A DNA stretch of 64,000 bases from Natrinema altunense (GCF_000731985.1 NZ_JNCS01000002.1:372001-436000); one strand, 5' to 3'. Shown: positions 25,016 through 34,774, numbered from the stretch's first letter. Notes: generated from the letters alone by a model not told the origin. Numbers and translations: made by a program.

Positions 25016-27214
25016 CTAGAACGGGCTGCCCGACTCGTCGCCCGTCGTCCCGCTCGAGCCACTGGCGTCGGCGTTCGCACCGAGCCACTCGAGCGCGTCG
25101 GCCACGTCGTGGGTCGGCGGCGAGCAGGTCCGATCCCGACAGACGTACAGCGTCGGCTCGTCGTCGCGGGCCTCCCGGCCCGCCCAGATCGGCGGCGCGT
25201 CCGCGCGTCCGAGCGTCTCGAGCCACGCGTCGAGCCCGTCCTCGGTCGGCGGCCGCAGCGCGAAGAGCCGATCGGGGTAGTACTGCGTGGCGAGGCGGTC
25301 GCGCCACGCGGTCGGCAGGTCGTCGGCCGCGACGGTCACTTCGAGCGCGCCGGCCTCGAGCCGATCGGCGGCGAGACAGAGCGTCGCGTGCTCGAGCGCG
25401 TTCGTCTCGATTTTGTTCGCGTGGGTCTCGAGTACGGTGGCGGCGATCGTCTCGAAGTCCTCGGCTGCGAACTCGTCGAGGGCGAGGAGGGTTTCGACCG
25501 CGACCCCGGTCGCCGAGGGAGTCGACTGGTCGCCGAGTTCCTGCGGGCGGGTGACCAGCGCCTCGCCGCTCTCGGGCGTGAAGTACAGCGTCCCGCTGTC
25601 GGCGTCCCAGAACTCGGCCTCGATGACGCGAGCCAACTCGAGGGCGAACGCGAGGTGGTCGACCTCGCCGGTCGCCTGATAACAGTCCAGCGCACCCCGC
25701 GCGAGGAAGGCGTAATCCTCGAGGTAGCCGTCGATCTTGACGTCCCCGTCCTTGTATCGTCGCGAGAGACGCTGTTCGTCCTCGTCCCAGAGCTCGTCAC
25801 GGACGAACCCGAGCGCGTCGACGGCGGTGTCGGCGTAGTCGTCCGCGCCGAGTACCAGCGCCGCCTCGGCGTAGGTCGAGATCATCAGTCCGTTCCAGCC
25901 CGCGAGGATCTTCTCGTCGCGGTTGGGTCGCGGCCGCTCCTGGCGGGCCTCGAACAGCCGCTGGCGGGCCGATTCGAGTCGCTTCAGGATCTCGTGGTCC
26001 GCGAGATCGAACTGCGCTGCGAGTTCCGACACCCTGGCCACGCGGTTCGGCTGGTTGCGCCCCTCGAAGTTGCCCGCCTCCGTGATGTCGTAGCGCGCAC
26101 AGAAGAGGGCGGCGTCGGTCTCGTCCTCGAGCACGTCGTGGACTTCGTCGGGCGTCCAGACGTAGAACGCTCCCTCCTCGCGCTCCCCGGTCTCGGGGGA
26201 GTCGCTCTGGGCGTCGAGGGTGCTGAAAAAGCCCCCGTCATCGTGGGTCAGTTCGCGCTCGACGAACGACAGCGTGTCCGCGACGAGTTCCGCATAGCGG
26301 TCCTCGCCGGTCAGCTGGTAGCCCGAGAGGAACGCTCGCGGGATCTCGGCGTTGTCGTACAGCATCTTCTCGAAGTGGGGAACCGTCCAGTCCCGGTCGA
26401 CGCAGTAGCGGTGGAAGCCGCCACCGACGTGATCGGCAAGCCCGCCCGCGGCCATCGCGTCGAGGGTCTCCTCGAACACCTCGCGGTACTCCTCGCGACC
26501 GGTGCGGTCGTACGTCCGCGCGAGGACGCGTAACCGCGACGGCTGGGGGAACTTCGGCCCGCTCGAGCCGAACCCGCCGTACTCGCGGTCGGCGCTCTGA
26601 ACCACCGCGTCCGCCGCCGTCTCGAGTACGTCGCTCGAGGGCGGCTCCGGGGCCTCGACGGGGCTGCCCCCCGCGGCGTCCGGCGTCTCCTCGAGTCGGT
26701 CGGTCGCGGCGTCGGTCCACTGCTGGGCGCGGTTTTCCATCTCCTCGCGGTCCGCGTCGCTCTCCCAGGAGTCGCTGATGCGCTGGCAGAGATCGCGAAA
26801 ACCGGGCTGGCCGCGCTGCCCCTCACGAGGGAAGTAGGTCCCGATGAAGAAGGGTTTGCCCTCGGGTGTGAGCCACGCCGAGAGCGGCCACCCGCCCTGT
26901 CCGCGCACGAGTTGACAGACGGTCATGTAGATGCTGTCGATGTCGGGGCGTTCCTCGCGGTCGACCTTGATCGGGACGAAGTTCTCGTTTATCACCTCGG
27001 CGACCGCTTCGTCCTGGAAGCTCTCCTCCTCCATGACGTGACACCAGTGACACGCCGAGTAGCCGATCGAGAGGAAAATCGGCACGTCGCGTTCCGTTGC
27101 GGCCTCGAGGGCCCGTTCGTCCCAGGGCTGCCAGTTGACGGGGTTGTCCGCGTGCTGGCGCAGATACGGGCTCTCCTCCTCGTCGAGCCGATTGCGCCGG
27201 GTCGGATCGGTCAT
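25016..27214 (-). CDS. YyaL/SSP411-type thioredoxin-domain protein (DUF255)
   Basis: This 732-residue protein starts at 27214 (an upstream in-frame start is rejected because the family begins with NRLxxExSPYLRQHADNPVNW). The N-terminal thioredoxin-like domain (DUF255) has SIGYSACHWCHVMEEESF. The long C-terminal part is an alpha/alpha barrel of the six-hairpin glycosidase type, containing YDNAEIPRAFLSGY and KILAGWNGLMISTYAEAA. The homologue in mammals is spermatogenesis-associated protein 20. The biochemical role is not established. The length is normal and the gene stands alone. Confidence 0.92.
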   Translation of the reverse strand: MTDPTRRNRLDEEESPYLRQHADNPVNWQPWDERALEAATERDVPIFLSIGYSACHWCHVMEEESFQDEAVAEVINENFVPIKVDREERPDIDSIYMTVCQLVRGQGGWPLSAWLTPEGKPFFIGTYFPREGQRGQPGFRDLCQRISDSWESDADREEMENRAQQWTDAATDRLEETPDAAGGSPVEAPEPPSSDVLETAADAVVQSADREYGGFGSSGPKFPQPSRLRVLARTYDRTGREEYREVFEETLDAMAAGGLADHVGGGFHRYCVDRDWTVPHFEKMLYDNAEIPRAFLSGYQLTGEDRYAELVADTLSFVERELTHDDGGFFSTLDAQSDSPETGEREEGAFYVWTPDEVHDVLEDETDAALFCARYDITEAGNFEGRNQPNRVARVSELAAQFDLADHEILKRLESARQRLFEARQERPRPNRDEKILAGWNGLMISTYAEAALVLGADDYADTAVDALGFVRDELWDEDEQRLSRRYKDGDVKIDGYLEDYAFLARGALDCYQATGEVDHLAFALELARVIEAEFWDADSGTLYFTPESGEALVTRPQELGDQSTPSATGVAVETLLALDEFAAEDFETIAATVLETHANKIETNALEHATLCLAADRLEAGALEVTVAADDLPTAWRDRLATQYYPDRLFALRPPTEDGLDAWLETLGRADAPPIWAGREARDDEPTLYVCRDRTCSPPTHDVADALEWLGANADASGSSGTTGDESGSPF

Positions 27215-27323
27215 GGACGGGCCTACGACCGACGCGGCTAAAAGCAACAGGTGATCCGGCATCGAGCACCGCCGCTCGCTCACTGTCGACAGCGCTCAAA
27301 ACGGAGAAAACGGAAACTGCGCT

Positions 27324-27857
27324 CTAGCTTCCGCCGCCGCTCTCGTTGCCGCCGTTCCCCGTCGGCTCGTCCTCTCCGTCACCCATCGGTTCATCTGATT
27401 CGGCTTCACTGCCGCCGCCACCGCCGGTCTCGCCGGGGGTCGCCTCGACCAGACTCAGTTCGGAGTTGCGGAACTGCCCGTCCGCGCCCATCGTCTCGCT
27501 ATCACCGGCACTGAGGTCGACGTCCTCCGTCATCAGGAAGCCGAGGGAGGGGGCGGAGCCGCCAACGTCGTAGTTGATGATGTAGACATCCCAGTCGTCC
27601 GGCGTGTCGAACTCGTCCTCCAGACCGGCCTCGCTGAACAGTTCGTCTTTCGTTCCGTCGTTCAGCGCTGAGGTAACGGTGAAGTCGACGCCGGGTTCGT
27701 AGTCGTCTCCGAAGACGACCACACTGCCACCGTCTTGAGCGGCTGCAGTCCCTGCACCTGCGGTTCCGAGCGCTACTGCGCCCGCAGTGAGGGCACTCTT
27801 TTTCATGAACGATCGCCGTGAGTCGTCGAATAGTCCGCTATCAGTTTCGTCTGTCAT
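27324..27857 (-). CDS. Tat-signal secreted protein, unknown function
   Basis: This is a 177-residue protein. Residues 9-40 form a twin-arginine signal (RRSFMKKSALTAGAVALG), ending in an Ala-rich signal peptidase site (TAAAQD). There is no lipobox Cys, so it should be secreted. The mature domain (about residues 42-140) is an acidic beta-rich fold (VVVFGDDYEPGVDFTVTS, then DWDVYIINYDVGG). The last 35 residues are Gly/Glu/Asn-rich and disordered. The ATG at 27857 is preferred over one ten codons earlier. It has no recognisable catalytic residues. Confidence 0.75.
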   Translation of the reverse strand: MTDETDSGLFDDSRRSFMKKSALTAGAVALGTAGAGTAAAQDGGSVVVFGDDYEPGVDFTVTSALNDGTKDELFSEAGLEDEFDTPDDWDVYIINYDVGGSAPSLGFLMTEDVDLSAGDSETMGADGQFRNSELSLVEATPGETGGGGGSEAESDEPMGDGEDEPTGNGGNESGGGS

Positions 27858-28493
27858 GTCTCTCACTTGTCCCCTCGCTCGGGGCACATGACCGTAGACC
27901 GGAGTATCGGAAAAGGGAGCCCGATCGTTTCACCTTCTATGGTTGCCTATACTCCAGCAACAGCACCTTTCGGGGCTCAAACGCCGACATATTGAAGGGG
28001 CCTCTATCGATGTCGACAGCGCTGAAAGACGGCGGTACCGACGGAAACGTAACTCGCGAGATAGTTGTCACAAAGGTTGGACAGTAGGGATGAGAAAACA
28101 AGCAAAGACGCCCCGACTGCCCCGTCGGTGTCGAGATCAAGAGGATGCCGGTCTCTACGAACGGGGCGGGTGAGTCAACAGTGTCGTCTCAGTCTCGATT
28201 CGGTCGGACCGTTTCGGGGGACCAAGAGGTGCTTTCGCCGGACAGTGCAGCGAACGTGAACGCCGTGAGACGCCCACCGAATCCGGATCGCCCTCCCGTC
28301 CTGGCGCGCCGCCGACGAGTGGACAGCCCCTTCGAGGAGTCGCTCGAGGCGCGAGCACGTGCCGGCGATCGAGGGATCCGGTCGTGAAACATCGCATTAT
28401 GTTCCCGGAAAGAGTACGCATGGGCTCGTCGGTGTGTCCATATCGCCGCCGAAACGCGTCGCGAGCGCCGCCGTCGCGGCCGGCGGGTTCGGG
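27858..28493. other. 636-bp stretch with no confident gene
   Basis: Open frames exist on both strands but have neither haloarchaeal codon style nor recognisable motifs. Near 27873-27893 there is a near-palindrome (TGTCCCC/GGGGCACA around TCGCTC with one mismatch) upstream of the Tat protein gene. A 25-codon ORF at 28010-28087 is possible but unsupported. I see no tRNA-like cloverleaf. Confidence 0.5.
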
Positions 28494-29054
28494 TTACCGC
28501 TCGCGGACGTACTCCACGAACGCGAACCCGTCGCGTTCGTCTCGAGACGCCTCCGTCCACGACGCCCGCTCCCAGCCGGGGAAGAACGTGTCGCCGTCCG
28601 GTTCGTCGTGGACCTCGGTCACGACCAGTCGATCGAGCGCTGGGAGAAACCCCTCGTAGACGGTCGCCCCGCCGGCGATGAAGATCCGATCGGCATCGTC
28701 GTGGCACTCCCGCGCGGCCGTGTCGGCCCGGTCGACGGCTTCCTCGAGTCCGTTCGCGATCACGGCGTTGTCGGGCGTCTCGAGGTCTCGGCTCGTCACC
28801 ACGACGGTCGTCCGCCCGGGCAGTGGCTCCCCCAGCGTCTCGAGGATCCCCTCGTAGGTCACTCGACCCATGACGACGGGGTGGTCCATCGTCGCCTCCT
28901 TGAAGTGTTGGAGGTCGTCGGGAATGTGCCACGGCATGTCGCCGTCCCGTCCGATGACGCCGTTGTCCGCGACGGCGACGATGCCGACGAGTTCGCGGTC
29001 GGTCTCGAGCGCGGACGGCGTCGCGTCGGCCGCCTCGTCCCGGTCCTCGCTCAT
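28494..29054 (-). CDS. folA: Dihydrofolate reductase
   Basis: In this 186-residue protein the DHFR core begins at ELVGIVAVADNGVIGRDGDMPWHIPDDLQHFK. The motifs are the Met-Pro-Trp loop, VVMGRVTYE, and GGATVYEGFLP. It reduces dihydrofolate to tetrahydrofolate with NADPH. The start codon overlaps the thymidylate synthase stop by 4 nt (ATGA), reproducing the known haloarchaeal hts-hdrA arrangement. This pairing is logical, because thymidylate synthase converts methylene-tetrahydrofolate to dihydrofolate. Confidence 0.96.
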   Translation of the reverse strand: MSEDRDEAADATPSALETDRELVGIVAVADNGVIGRDGDMPWHIPDDLQHFKEATMDHPVVMGRVTYEGILETLGEPLPGRTTVVVTSRDLETPDNAVIANGLEEAVDRADTAARECHDDADRIFIAGGATVYEGFLPALDRLVVTEVHDEPDGDTFFPGWERASWTEASRDERDGFAFVEYVRER

Positions 29055-30067
29055 TCGGCCACCGAGAACTCGATACCGTCGTGGGACTCGTAGTCCCGCA
29101 GTTCGACGTCCTCGTAGGACAGTTCGTCGATCGAGACGTCGGCGACCTCGAGCGTGGGCCGTGCGAGCGGCTCCCGAGACAGTTGCTCGAGCAGGCCGGG
29201 GACGTGATCGAGTCGCTCGTCGCCCTCGGTTTCGGGCGGGGCTTCGGACTCGAGCCACGCCTTGATATCCAGATAGTCCGCCCGCTCGTCGGCGTCGCTC
29301 AGCCTGGACTGGAGGGCCTCGAGGTTGTCGGCGTACCAGTCGCCGCGCGCGCCGCGGCCGCAGTAGACGTGCGTGTCGACGACGGTGTGCGCGAAGGTAC
29401 CGGGTTCGAAGCCGGTCTGCTGGGCGATCACTTTCGTCAGGAGCGCGTAGGCCGCGATGTTGAACGGGATGCCGAGCGCGGTGTCGCCCGAGCGCTGCGT
29501 GAGATGACAGTTCAGGCGGTCGCCCTGGACGTTGAAGACGAACGAGTAGTGACAGGGCGGCAGCGTCGAAACGGCCGCGTTGGCCGGGTGCCACGCGTTG
29601 ACCACGAGCCGCCGGGAGTTCGGCGAATCCGACAGGGTGTCGATCACGTACTGCAACTGGTCGAAGGTCCGTCGACCGTCGGCTTCGTCGGTGACCCACT
29701 GCTGGCTCTCGTCGGGCCAGGATTCCCCCTCGAGTCGGGCATCGTCCTCGGGGACCGGGAACCGCCGCCAGAAGCGGCCGTAGGCCGTATCGAGCCGTCC
29801 TTCGTCGTCGGCCCAGGCGTCCCAGATTTTCGTTTCCTCGCGGAGGTCGCGGATGTGTTCCGCACCGGAGAGATACCAGCAGACCTCGTGGAGCATCGAG
29901 TTCCAGCGATAGCCGTCCATCTCCTTGGTCGTCAGTAGCGGATACCCCTCCTCGAGATCGACCTCGTAGTGCTCGCTGAACGACGAAATAGTGTCGACGC
30001 CGGTCCGATTTGGTTTGTGAGTCCCTGTCGAGAGGACCGTGTCGACGAGCTCGAGGTACTGTCGCAT
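29051..30067 (-). CDS. thyA: Thymidylate synthase
   Basis: This 338-residue enzyme is longer than bacterial ThyA (about 264) because of acidic insertions. Catalytic Cys172 lies in LPPCHYSF, followed by QRSGDTALGIPFN and THVYCG. The start at 30067 has a TATA-like CGATAAATTC 24 nt upstream, which suggests leaderless mRNA. It makes dTMP from dUMP and methylene-tetrahydrofolate. It is coupled to dihydrofolate reductase downstream. Confidence 0.96.
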   Translation of the reverse strand: MRQYLELVDTVLSTGTHKPNRTGVDTISSFSEHYEVDLEEGYPLLTTKEMDGYRWNSMLHEVCWYLSGAEHIRDLREETKIWDAWADDEGRLDTAYGRFWRRFPVPEDDARLEGESWPDESQQWVTDEADGRRTFDQLQYVIDTLSDSPNSRRLVVNAWHPANAAVSTLPPCHYSFVFNVQGDRLNCHLTQRSGDTALGIPFNIAAYALLTKVIAQQTGFEPGTFAHTVVDTHVYCGRGARGDWYADNLEALQSRLSDADERADYLDIKAWLESEAPPETEGDERLDHVPGLLEQLSREPLARPTLEVADVSIDELSYEDVELRDYESHDGIEFSVAE

Positions 30068-30090
30068 TGAGCGCGATATTCAGACCGTGC

Positions 30091-30100
30091 GAATTTATCG
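30091..30100 (-). promoter_or_regulatory. TATA box of thyA-folA operon
   Basis: The minus-strand CGATAAATTC is 24 nt before the thyA ATG, at the distance expected of a leaderless archaeal promoter. Confidence 0.5.
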
Positions 30101-30209
30101 GTATCGGTCCCGGACTCGGACGCACCAGTGTGTGAATATATAAGATGCGTACCAATATCGGTCGCGTTCACTTCCCAACTGATAACAATAACTGTGCTGA
30201 TGAGACGAT

Positions 30210-30671
30210 ATGGAGATCGTCGAAAATACGCTGGACTCCGAACTCGACACCGTGCTCGATCGACCTCTGTTTTGTCATTTCGCACAAATCGCCGAGGCGG
30301 GACCACGGGTCTCGCCTCTCTGGTTCCTCTGGGAAGAAGACGTAATCTGGAACATCGCCCAGTTACAGGGGCGATCGTATCCGGAACGGGTACGCCGCCG
30401 TCCCCGTACGGCGATCGCGATCACGGATTTCGAACCACGTACGGGTCACGTCGAACACGTCGGAATGCGCGGCACGGCGAGTCTCGAGTCCTACGATCAG
30501 GAGCGGGCCGGGCGGCTTCTGGAAAAATACCTCGGGAGTGACGAGAACGAGTGGCCAAAGAGGTTCGTCGGACTCGATCCGACCGACTATCGGCTCATCA
30601 AATTCGAACCGGACACCATCGTCGCTCGGGATCAGTCGTACCCCGCGCCGCCGGAGATCGGCGATCAGTAA
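30210..30671 (+). CDS. Pyridoxamine 5'-phosphate oxidase-like FMN-binding protein
   Basis: This is a 153-residue split-barrel protein. Blocks LDRPLFCHFAQIAEAGPRVSPLWFLW, RPRTAIAITDF and HVGMRGTASL match flavin-reductase/PNPOx-like proteins that bind FMN or F420. The late segment RLIKFEPDTIVARDQS forms the final strand. The exact substrate is unknown. It is divergent from thyA, and its promoter lies in the shared 142-bp region. Confidence 0.82.
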   Translation: MEIVENTLDSELDTVLDRPLFCHFAQIAEAGPRVSPLWFLWEEDVIWNIAQLQGRSYPERVRRRPRTAIAITDFEPRTGHVEHVGMRGTASLESYDQERAGRLLEKYLGSDENEWPKRFVGLDPTDYRLIKFEPDTIVARDQSYPAPPEIGDQ

Positions 30672-30687
30672 GCCATCGGACGGTCGT

Positions 30688-31529
30688 TCAACTCTGCTCT
30701 CCTCTTTCACCGGTGTCCCCATCGTCACAGACGCTCGCCGTGAGTCCCTCGAGAGCGGCCGGTTTACCTTCCAGACGGTATGTGAAGTCGTAGGAAGCGT
30801 TCAAGTCAGAGCCGTGAACGAGCGCGATCGTCCCGGTTCGCTCGTCGCCGAGACAGTCCTCCGCGTCCGCCCCGTTCGGATACGCGAACGGTGCGTATAC
30901 TGTCTCGAACGTTCTCGTCTCCTCGGGTGGCACGACGAGGTCGGTTCTCGAGGGAGAGAGCGGTCGATTCGACCCGATCCCGACGATGCCGGGTCCGAGG
31001 TCGAACGACGAGCGGTCGAAGGAGTCGCGTTGTGGATCGATCGTCGGATTCGGGACGTGACCGTAGATCGCGATGAACCTAGCGAGAATGGACGCATGAG
31101 TTCGATTCTCGATATCGAACCGAGCACGGCCGTCTGGAAGTGGTTCGACGTTTCTCGCAGCGCCGTGGACTGGTTCCCAGACTGACTGTTCGGCCCACCC
31201 GTCCCCCGTCTCAGCTTTGACGCGAAGTGCCAGGTGTGTAGTGAGGTACGTTTCCAGGCGATCAGGGAAGACCACGGCAAACCGATCGTTTCCCCGGGTC
31301 GCTCCATTGTCTCGTATTCCGCATCCGTGATGGAGTTGAACAGGATGGCCTGCTCGACGTCGACATCGTCGTGGAACCGGACGACGAGTTCGATCCCGTC
31401 GTACCAGTAATCCGCGAACACGTCGGTCGGTTCCGGATCAGTGCTGGCAAACGGGAGCGATTCAGTGCAGCCAGCCGAGGCGAGCACGCCCCCGGTTGCG
31501 AGAGTCTGGAGAAGCGGGCGGCGGTTCAT
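30688..31529 (-). pseudogene. Frameshifted Tat/Sec lipoprotein gene
   Basis: The 5' part (from 31529) encodes a signal with lipobox (LASAGC) and about 75 residues of an extracellular domain, ending near residue 80 at YETMERPG. The true continuation is in another frame: RFAVVFPDRLETYLTTHLAL and onward to a stop at 30688 reads as normal protein. The original frame instead turns into Arg/Ser-rich shadow translation. The break is at the run of four G on the minus strand (31292-31295), and one extra base would restore the frame as ERPGGNDRFAVVF. Either a sequencing/assembly slip or a recent inactivation explains it. Function is unknown. Confidence 0.75.
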
Positions 31530-31717
31530 GTTCTAGAGTAGTCTTCTCGTGACAGATACATTCTTCATTCGTTCAACACTCTTGTGAGTCACTTCGACGA
31601 ACGGAGAGCAGTGGTCGAATGTTCGTCTCCATCCAATTCGCGTCATATCCACGTGGATGTACATTTCTTCTCGAGGAAAGAGCAACGCTTACAGGTTCGT
31701 GCGTTCCGCGTTCGACC

Positions 31718-33010
31718 ATGCGAGAGAACGTGCTGCTGATCGGTGGCGGCGGCCGCGAGCACGCCATCGCCCGCGCGCTCGAGGACAGCGAGGCCGACCT
31801 GTACGCCTGTGCCGGCAATCGGAATCCCGGCATCGCCCGCATCGCCGCCGGATTCGAGACGCTCGAGACGACCGACCCCGACGCCGTCGTCGACTACGCC
31901 GCGGAGATCGACGCGACGATCGCCGTGATCGGTCCGGAAGCGCCGCTCGAGGCCGGCGTCGCGGACGCGCTCGAGGCCGCGGGCGTCTACCCGTTCGGGC
32001 CGAAGGAGGCCGACGCCCGCATCGAGACGGACAAGGCCTTCCAGCGGGAGTTCATGCAGGAGAACGACGTTCCGGGCTGTCCGGACTTCGAGACGTTCGA
32101 CGACATGGAGGCCGCGTGTGACTTCGTCGACGAGTACGACGGCGACCTCGCGATCAAGCCCGTCGGCCTCACCGGCGGCAAGGGCGTGAAGGTCATCGGC
32201 GATCAGGTCACCGCCGAGGAGGGCAAGGAGTACATCCGGGAGTCGGACTACGACCGGATCGTACTGGAGGAACGGCTGCTCGGCGAGGAGTTCACCATCC
32301 AGGCGTTCGTCGCCAACGGCGAGTTCCGCACCGCGCCGGCGGTCCAGGACCACAAGCGAGCCTACGAGGGCGACGAAGGACCGAACACCGGCGGGATGGG
32401 GAGCTACTCCGACGCGACCGACGAACTGCCGTTCATGACCGAGTCGGACTACGAGGACGCCGTCTCGATCATCGCGGCCACCGTCGACGCGCTCGACGAC
32501 TACCGCGGCATCCTCTACGGCCAGTTCATGCTGACCGAGACCGGTCCCCGCGTCGTCGAGTTCAACGCCCGCTTCGGCGATCCCGAGGCGATGAACACGC
32601 TGCCGGTACTGGAGACCGACTTCCTCGATGTCCTCACCGCGGCTCGAGACGACGACCCGCTGCCGGCTCTCGAGTTCGCCGAGCGGGCGACGGTCTGCAA
32701 GTACGCCGTCCCCGAGGGGTACCCGACGGACCCCGAGGCCGGCGCGACGGTCCGGATCGACGAGGACAGCGCCGGCGATGCGCTCCTCTACTACGCCAGC
32801 GTCGACGAACGCGACGACGGCATCTACACGACGACCTCCCGGTCGTTCGCTTTGGTCGGCGTCGGCGACTCGATCGCCGAGGCAGAAGCGATCGCCGAGG
32901 ACGCGCTCAGGGTCGCCGGCGAAGACGGACTGCGCGTGCGCCACGATATCGGCACCGCCGATCTCATCCAGCGCCGGATCGACCACATGGGCGAACTCCG
33001 CGATAACTGA
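31718..33010 (+). CDS. purD: Phosphoribosylamine-glycine ligase PurD
   Basis: This is a 430-residue ATP-grasp enzyme. The N-terminal LLIGGGGREHAIARAL is the family signature. ATP-grasp features are KPVGLTGGKGVKV, EERLLGEEFTIQAF and GPNTGGMGSYS. VVEFNARFGDPEAMNTLP supplies the metal-binding residues. It catalyses the second step of purine biosynthesis. The ATG at 31718 is preferred to upstream starts because it directly precedes the Rossmann-like strand. No other purine gene is adjacent. Confidence 0.96.
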   Translation: MRENVLLIGGGGREHAIARALEDSEADLYACAGNRNPGIARIAAGFETLETTDPDAVVDYAAEIDATIAVIGPEAPLEAGVADALEAAGVYPFGPKEADARIETDKAFQREFMQENDVPGCPDFETFDDMEAACDFVDEYDGDLAIKPVGLTGGKGVKVIGDQVTAEEGKEYIRESDYDRIVLEERLLGEEFTIQAFVANGEFRTAPAVQDHKRAYEGDEGPNTGGMGSYSDATDELPFMTESDYEDAVSIIAATVDALDDYRGILYGQFMLTETGPRVVEFNARFGDPEAMNTLPVLETDFLDVLTAARDDDPLPALEFAERATVCKYAVPEGYPTDPEAGATVRIDEDSAGDALLYYASVDERDDGIYTTTSRSFALVGVGDSIAEAEAIAEDALRVAGEDGLRVRHDIGTADLIQRRIDHMGELRDN

Positions 33011-33061
33011 GTCAGTCGTCCCGCTTCCTGACCGTGTGCCCGTCCAGACACTGCTCGCGGT

Positions 33062-34360
33062 CTAGACGACGAGAACCACCGACGCGACCGCCCCGCCCAG
33101 CAGCAAAACCGTGCTGTAGGCCGCGACCCGGTTCCGGAAGCCGTCGTTCGTCGAGGTCGCAGCCAGCAGTGCCTTGACGACGATGCTCGAGACCGTCGCG
33201 AGCAGGATGGCGATCGTCGCCTCCGCCGGCCCCAGTTGCCCGCCGCGGTAGAGGACGACCGCCGAGGTGGTCGCACCGGCGCTCGAGACGAAGCCGCTGG
33301 CGACGGCGGTCGCGTAGAAGCCGAGCGTTCCGAACCACGTCTCTGCCAGCGACCCGAACACGAGGACGACGAGGAAGACGGCCCCGAACGCGAGGGCGTT
33401 TTTCAGCGAAAACGGGCTCTCGAGATCCATCGGCCCGGATTCGGTCCAGTCGGCGGTGAGTGCGGCGACGGCGAACGCGAGCAGGATGACGGCACCGAGC
33501 GGGATGATCGCCTCGACGAGGATATCGGTCCCGCCGCCCGCGGTGAAGCCGACCGCGATCGCCAGATTCCGGGCGGCCATGGCGGCGTTCGCGAGCAGGA
33601 TCGCCGCGACGGCATACGAGGACGCGTCGGGCCGCTGGTTGACGTGATCGAGCATCGTTCCGACGACGGCCGTCGAAGAGGCGAGACCGCCGAAGAAGCC
33701 GGTGATCGCGATGCCACGTCCGCCGTAGGTGGAGACGATCGCGTAGTTGACGATCCCGATCCCCGCGACGGCGACGACCATCAGCCAGATGACCTGGGGC
33801 TCGAGCGGGATCGTGAGCCCCGCGATTTCAGGCTCGTAGGTGGCCGGAAGCACCGGATAGATGACGAACGCGAGGATGGCGAACTCCGTGGTCGAGCGCA
33901 TCTCCTCGCGGGAGAGCCCCCAAGCGAACTCGTGGAGTTCCCGTTTTAACACCAACAGGAGCGAGGAGAGGACGGCGACGGTGACGCCCTCGAGAATGAA
34001 CCCGGCGGCGACCAGGATGCCGACGCCGTAAGCGACGAGCATCGAAACGGACGTCGTCAGCGACAGCCCCGTCTCCGCGGGGTCGTCCTGCATGAGTCCC
34101 TGGACCGCGAGCAAGATTCCCTGGACGATCACTAAGACACCGCCCAACGGAAGCAGACTCTCGCCGACCCCACCCTCGCGCACGAGCACGGTAAAGACCG
34201 CACCGAGCAGACTGATCAGCGAGAACGTCCGGATGCCCGCCGACTTCTGTGACCACTCGCGCTCGAGTCCGAGAAACATTCCCAGCGCGCCCGCGAGGGC
34301 CATCCGAACGACCGTCTCCTCGAGGGGCGCATCCGCGATCTGTAGCGCAACCCCGTTCAC
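33062..34360 (-). CDS. MgtC/SapB family membrane protein with DUF4010 domain
   Basis: This is a 432-residue polytopic protein. Residues 1-150 are the MgtC/SapB domain, with ALAGALGMFLGLEREW and KSAGIRTFSLISLLGAVFTVL. Residues about 180-432 form the DUF4010 membrane region with about eight helices and a Gly-rich GRGIAITGFFGGLASSTAV segment. MgtC family proteins are connected to magnesium stress in bacteria, but the archaeal function is not known. It uses a GTG start at 34360 and is encoded downstream of the PadR gene on the same strand. Confidence 0.85.
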   Translation of the reverse strand: MNGVALQIADAPLEETVVRMALAGALGMFLGLEREWSQKSAGIRTFSLISLLGAVFTVLVREGGVGESLLPLGGVLVIVQGILLAVQGLMQDDPAETGLSLTTSVSMLVAYGVGILVAAGFILEGVTVAVLSSLLLVLKRELHEFAWGLSREEMRSTTEFAILAFVIYPVLPATYEPEIAGLTIPLEPQVIWLMVVAVAGIGIVNYAIVSTYGGRGIAITGFFGGLASSTAVVGTMLDHVNQRPDASSYAVAAILLANAAMAARNLAIAVGFTAGGGTDILVEAIIPLGAVILLAFAVAALTADWTESGPMDLESPFSLKNALAFGAVFLVVLVFGSLAETWFGTLGFYATAVASGFVSSAGATTSAVVLYRGGQLGPAEATIAILLATVSSIVVKALLAATSTNDGFRNRVAAYSTVLLLGGAVASVVLVV

Positions 34361-34468
34361 TGCCGAACGTTCGCCGCGACCACGGATAAGCGACCCGCCG
34401 GGAGAGGCGGACCGACAGTCGTGACTCCTGGGCGTCCAGCGACGGAAGCGACCGAGGTTCGGGGTCCG

Positions 34469-34744
34469 CTACAGGTCGACGTACTGGCTCTCCCACTCGC
34501 GGCGCGCCTCGAGTTCGCGGCGACCGCGACGAGTGAGCGTATAAAAGTTCGTTCGACGATCCCGGCGGCCCTTTTCGACGAGGCCCTTGTCGACGAGCGT
34601 GTCGAGGTTAGGGTAGAGCCGTCCGTGGTGGATCTCCTTCTCGTAGTACTGTTCGAGTTCCTCCTTGATCGCCAGGCCGTGGGGCTCGTCCTCGCCAGCG
34701 ATGACGTAGAGCAGGTCACGCTGGAATCCTGTCAGGTCGTACAT
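34469..34744 (-). CDS. PadR-family transcriptional regulator
   Basis: This 91-residue winged-helix protein has the PadR pattern TGFQRDLLYVIAGEDEPHGLAIKEELE, HHGRLYPNLDTLVDKGLVEK and a wing RRTNFYTLTRRGRRELE. PadR proteins repress genes in response to small molecules. A palindrome in its own promoter (34750-34766) suggests autoregulation. The next gene downstream in the same direction encodes the MgtC-like membrane protein, which is a possible target. The protein is short because it lacks the C-terminal dimerisation helices of long PadR proteins. Confidence 0.92.
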   Translation of the reverse strand: MYDLTGFQRDLLYVIAGEDEPHGLAIKEELEQYYEKEIHHGRLYPNLDTLVDKGLVEKGRRDRRTNFYTLTRRGRRELEARREWESQYVDL

Positions 34745-34749
34745 TGGGA

Positions 34750-34766
34750 AAGTACCAACCGTACTT
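34750..34766. promoter_or_regulatory. Operator-like palindrome at PadR promoter
   Basis: AAGTAC and GTACTT form a 6-bp perfect inverted repeat around CAACC. It lies between the minus-strand TATA-like element (34775-34784) and the PadR start codon at 34744, so it would cover the transcription start. That is the classic position for an autorepressor. Confidence 0.5.
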
Positions 34767-34774
34767 ACTGTCGA

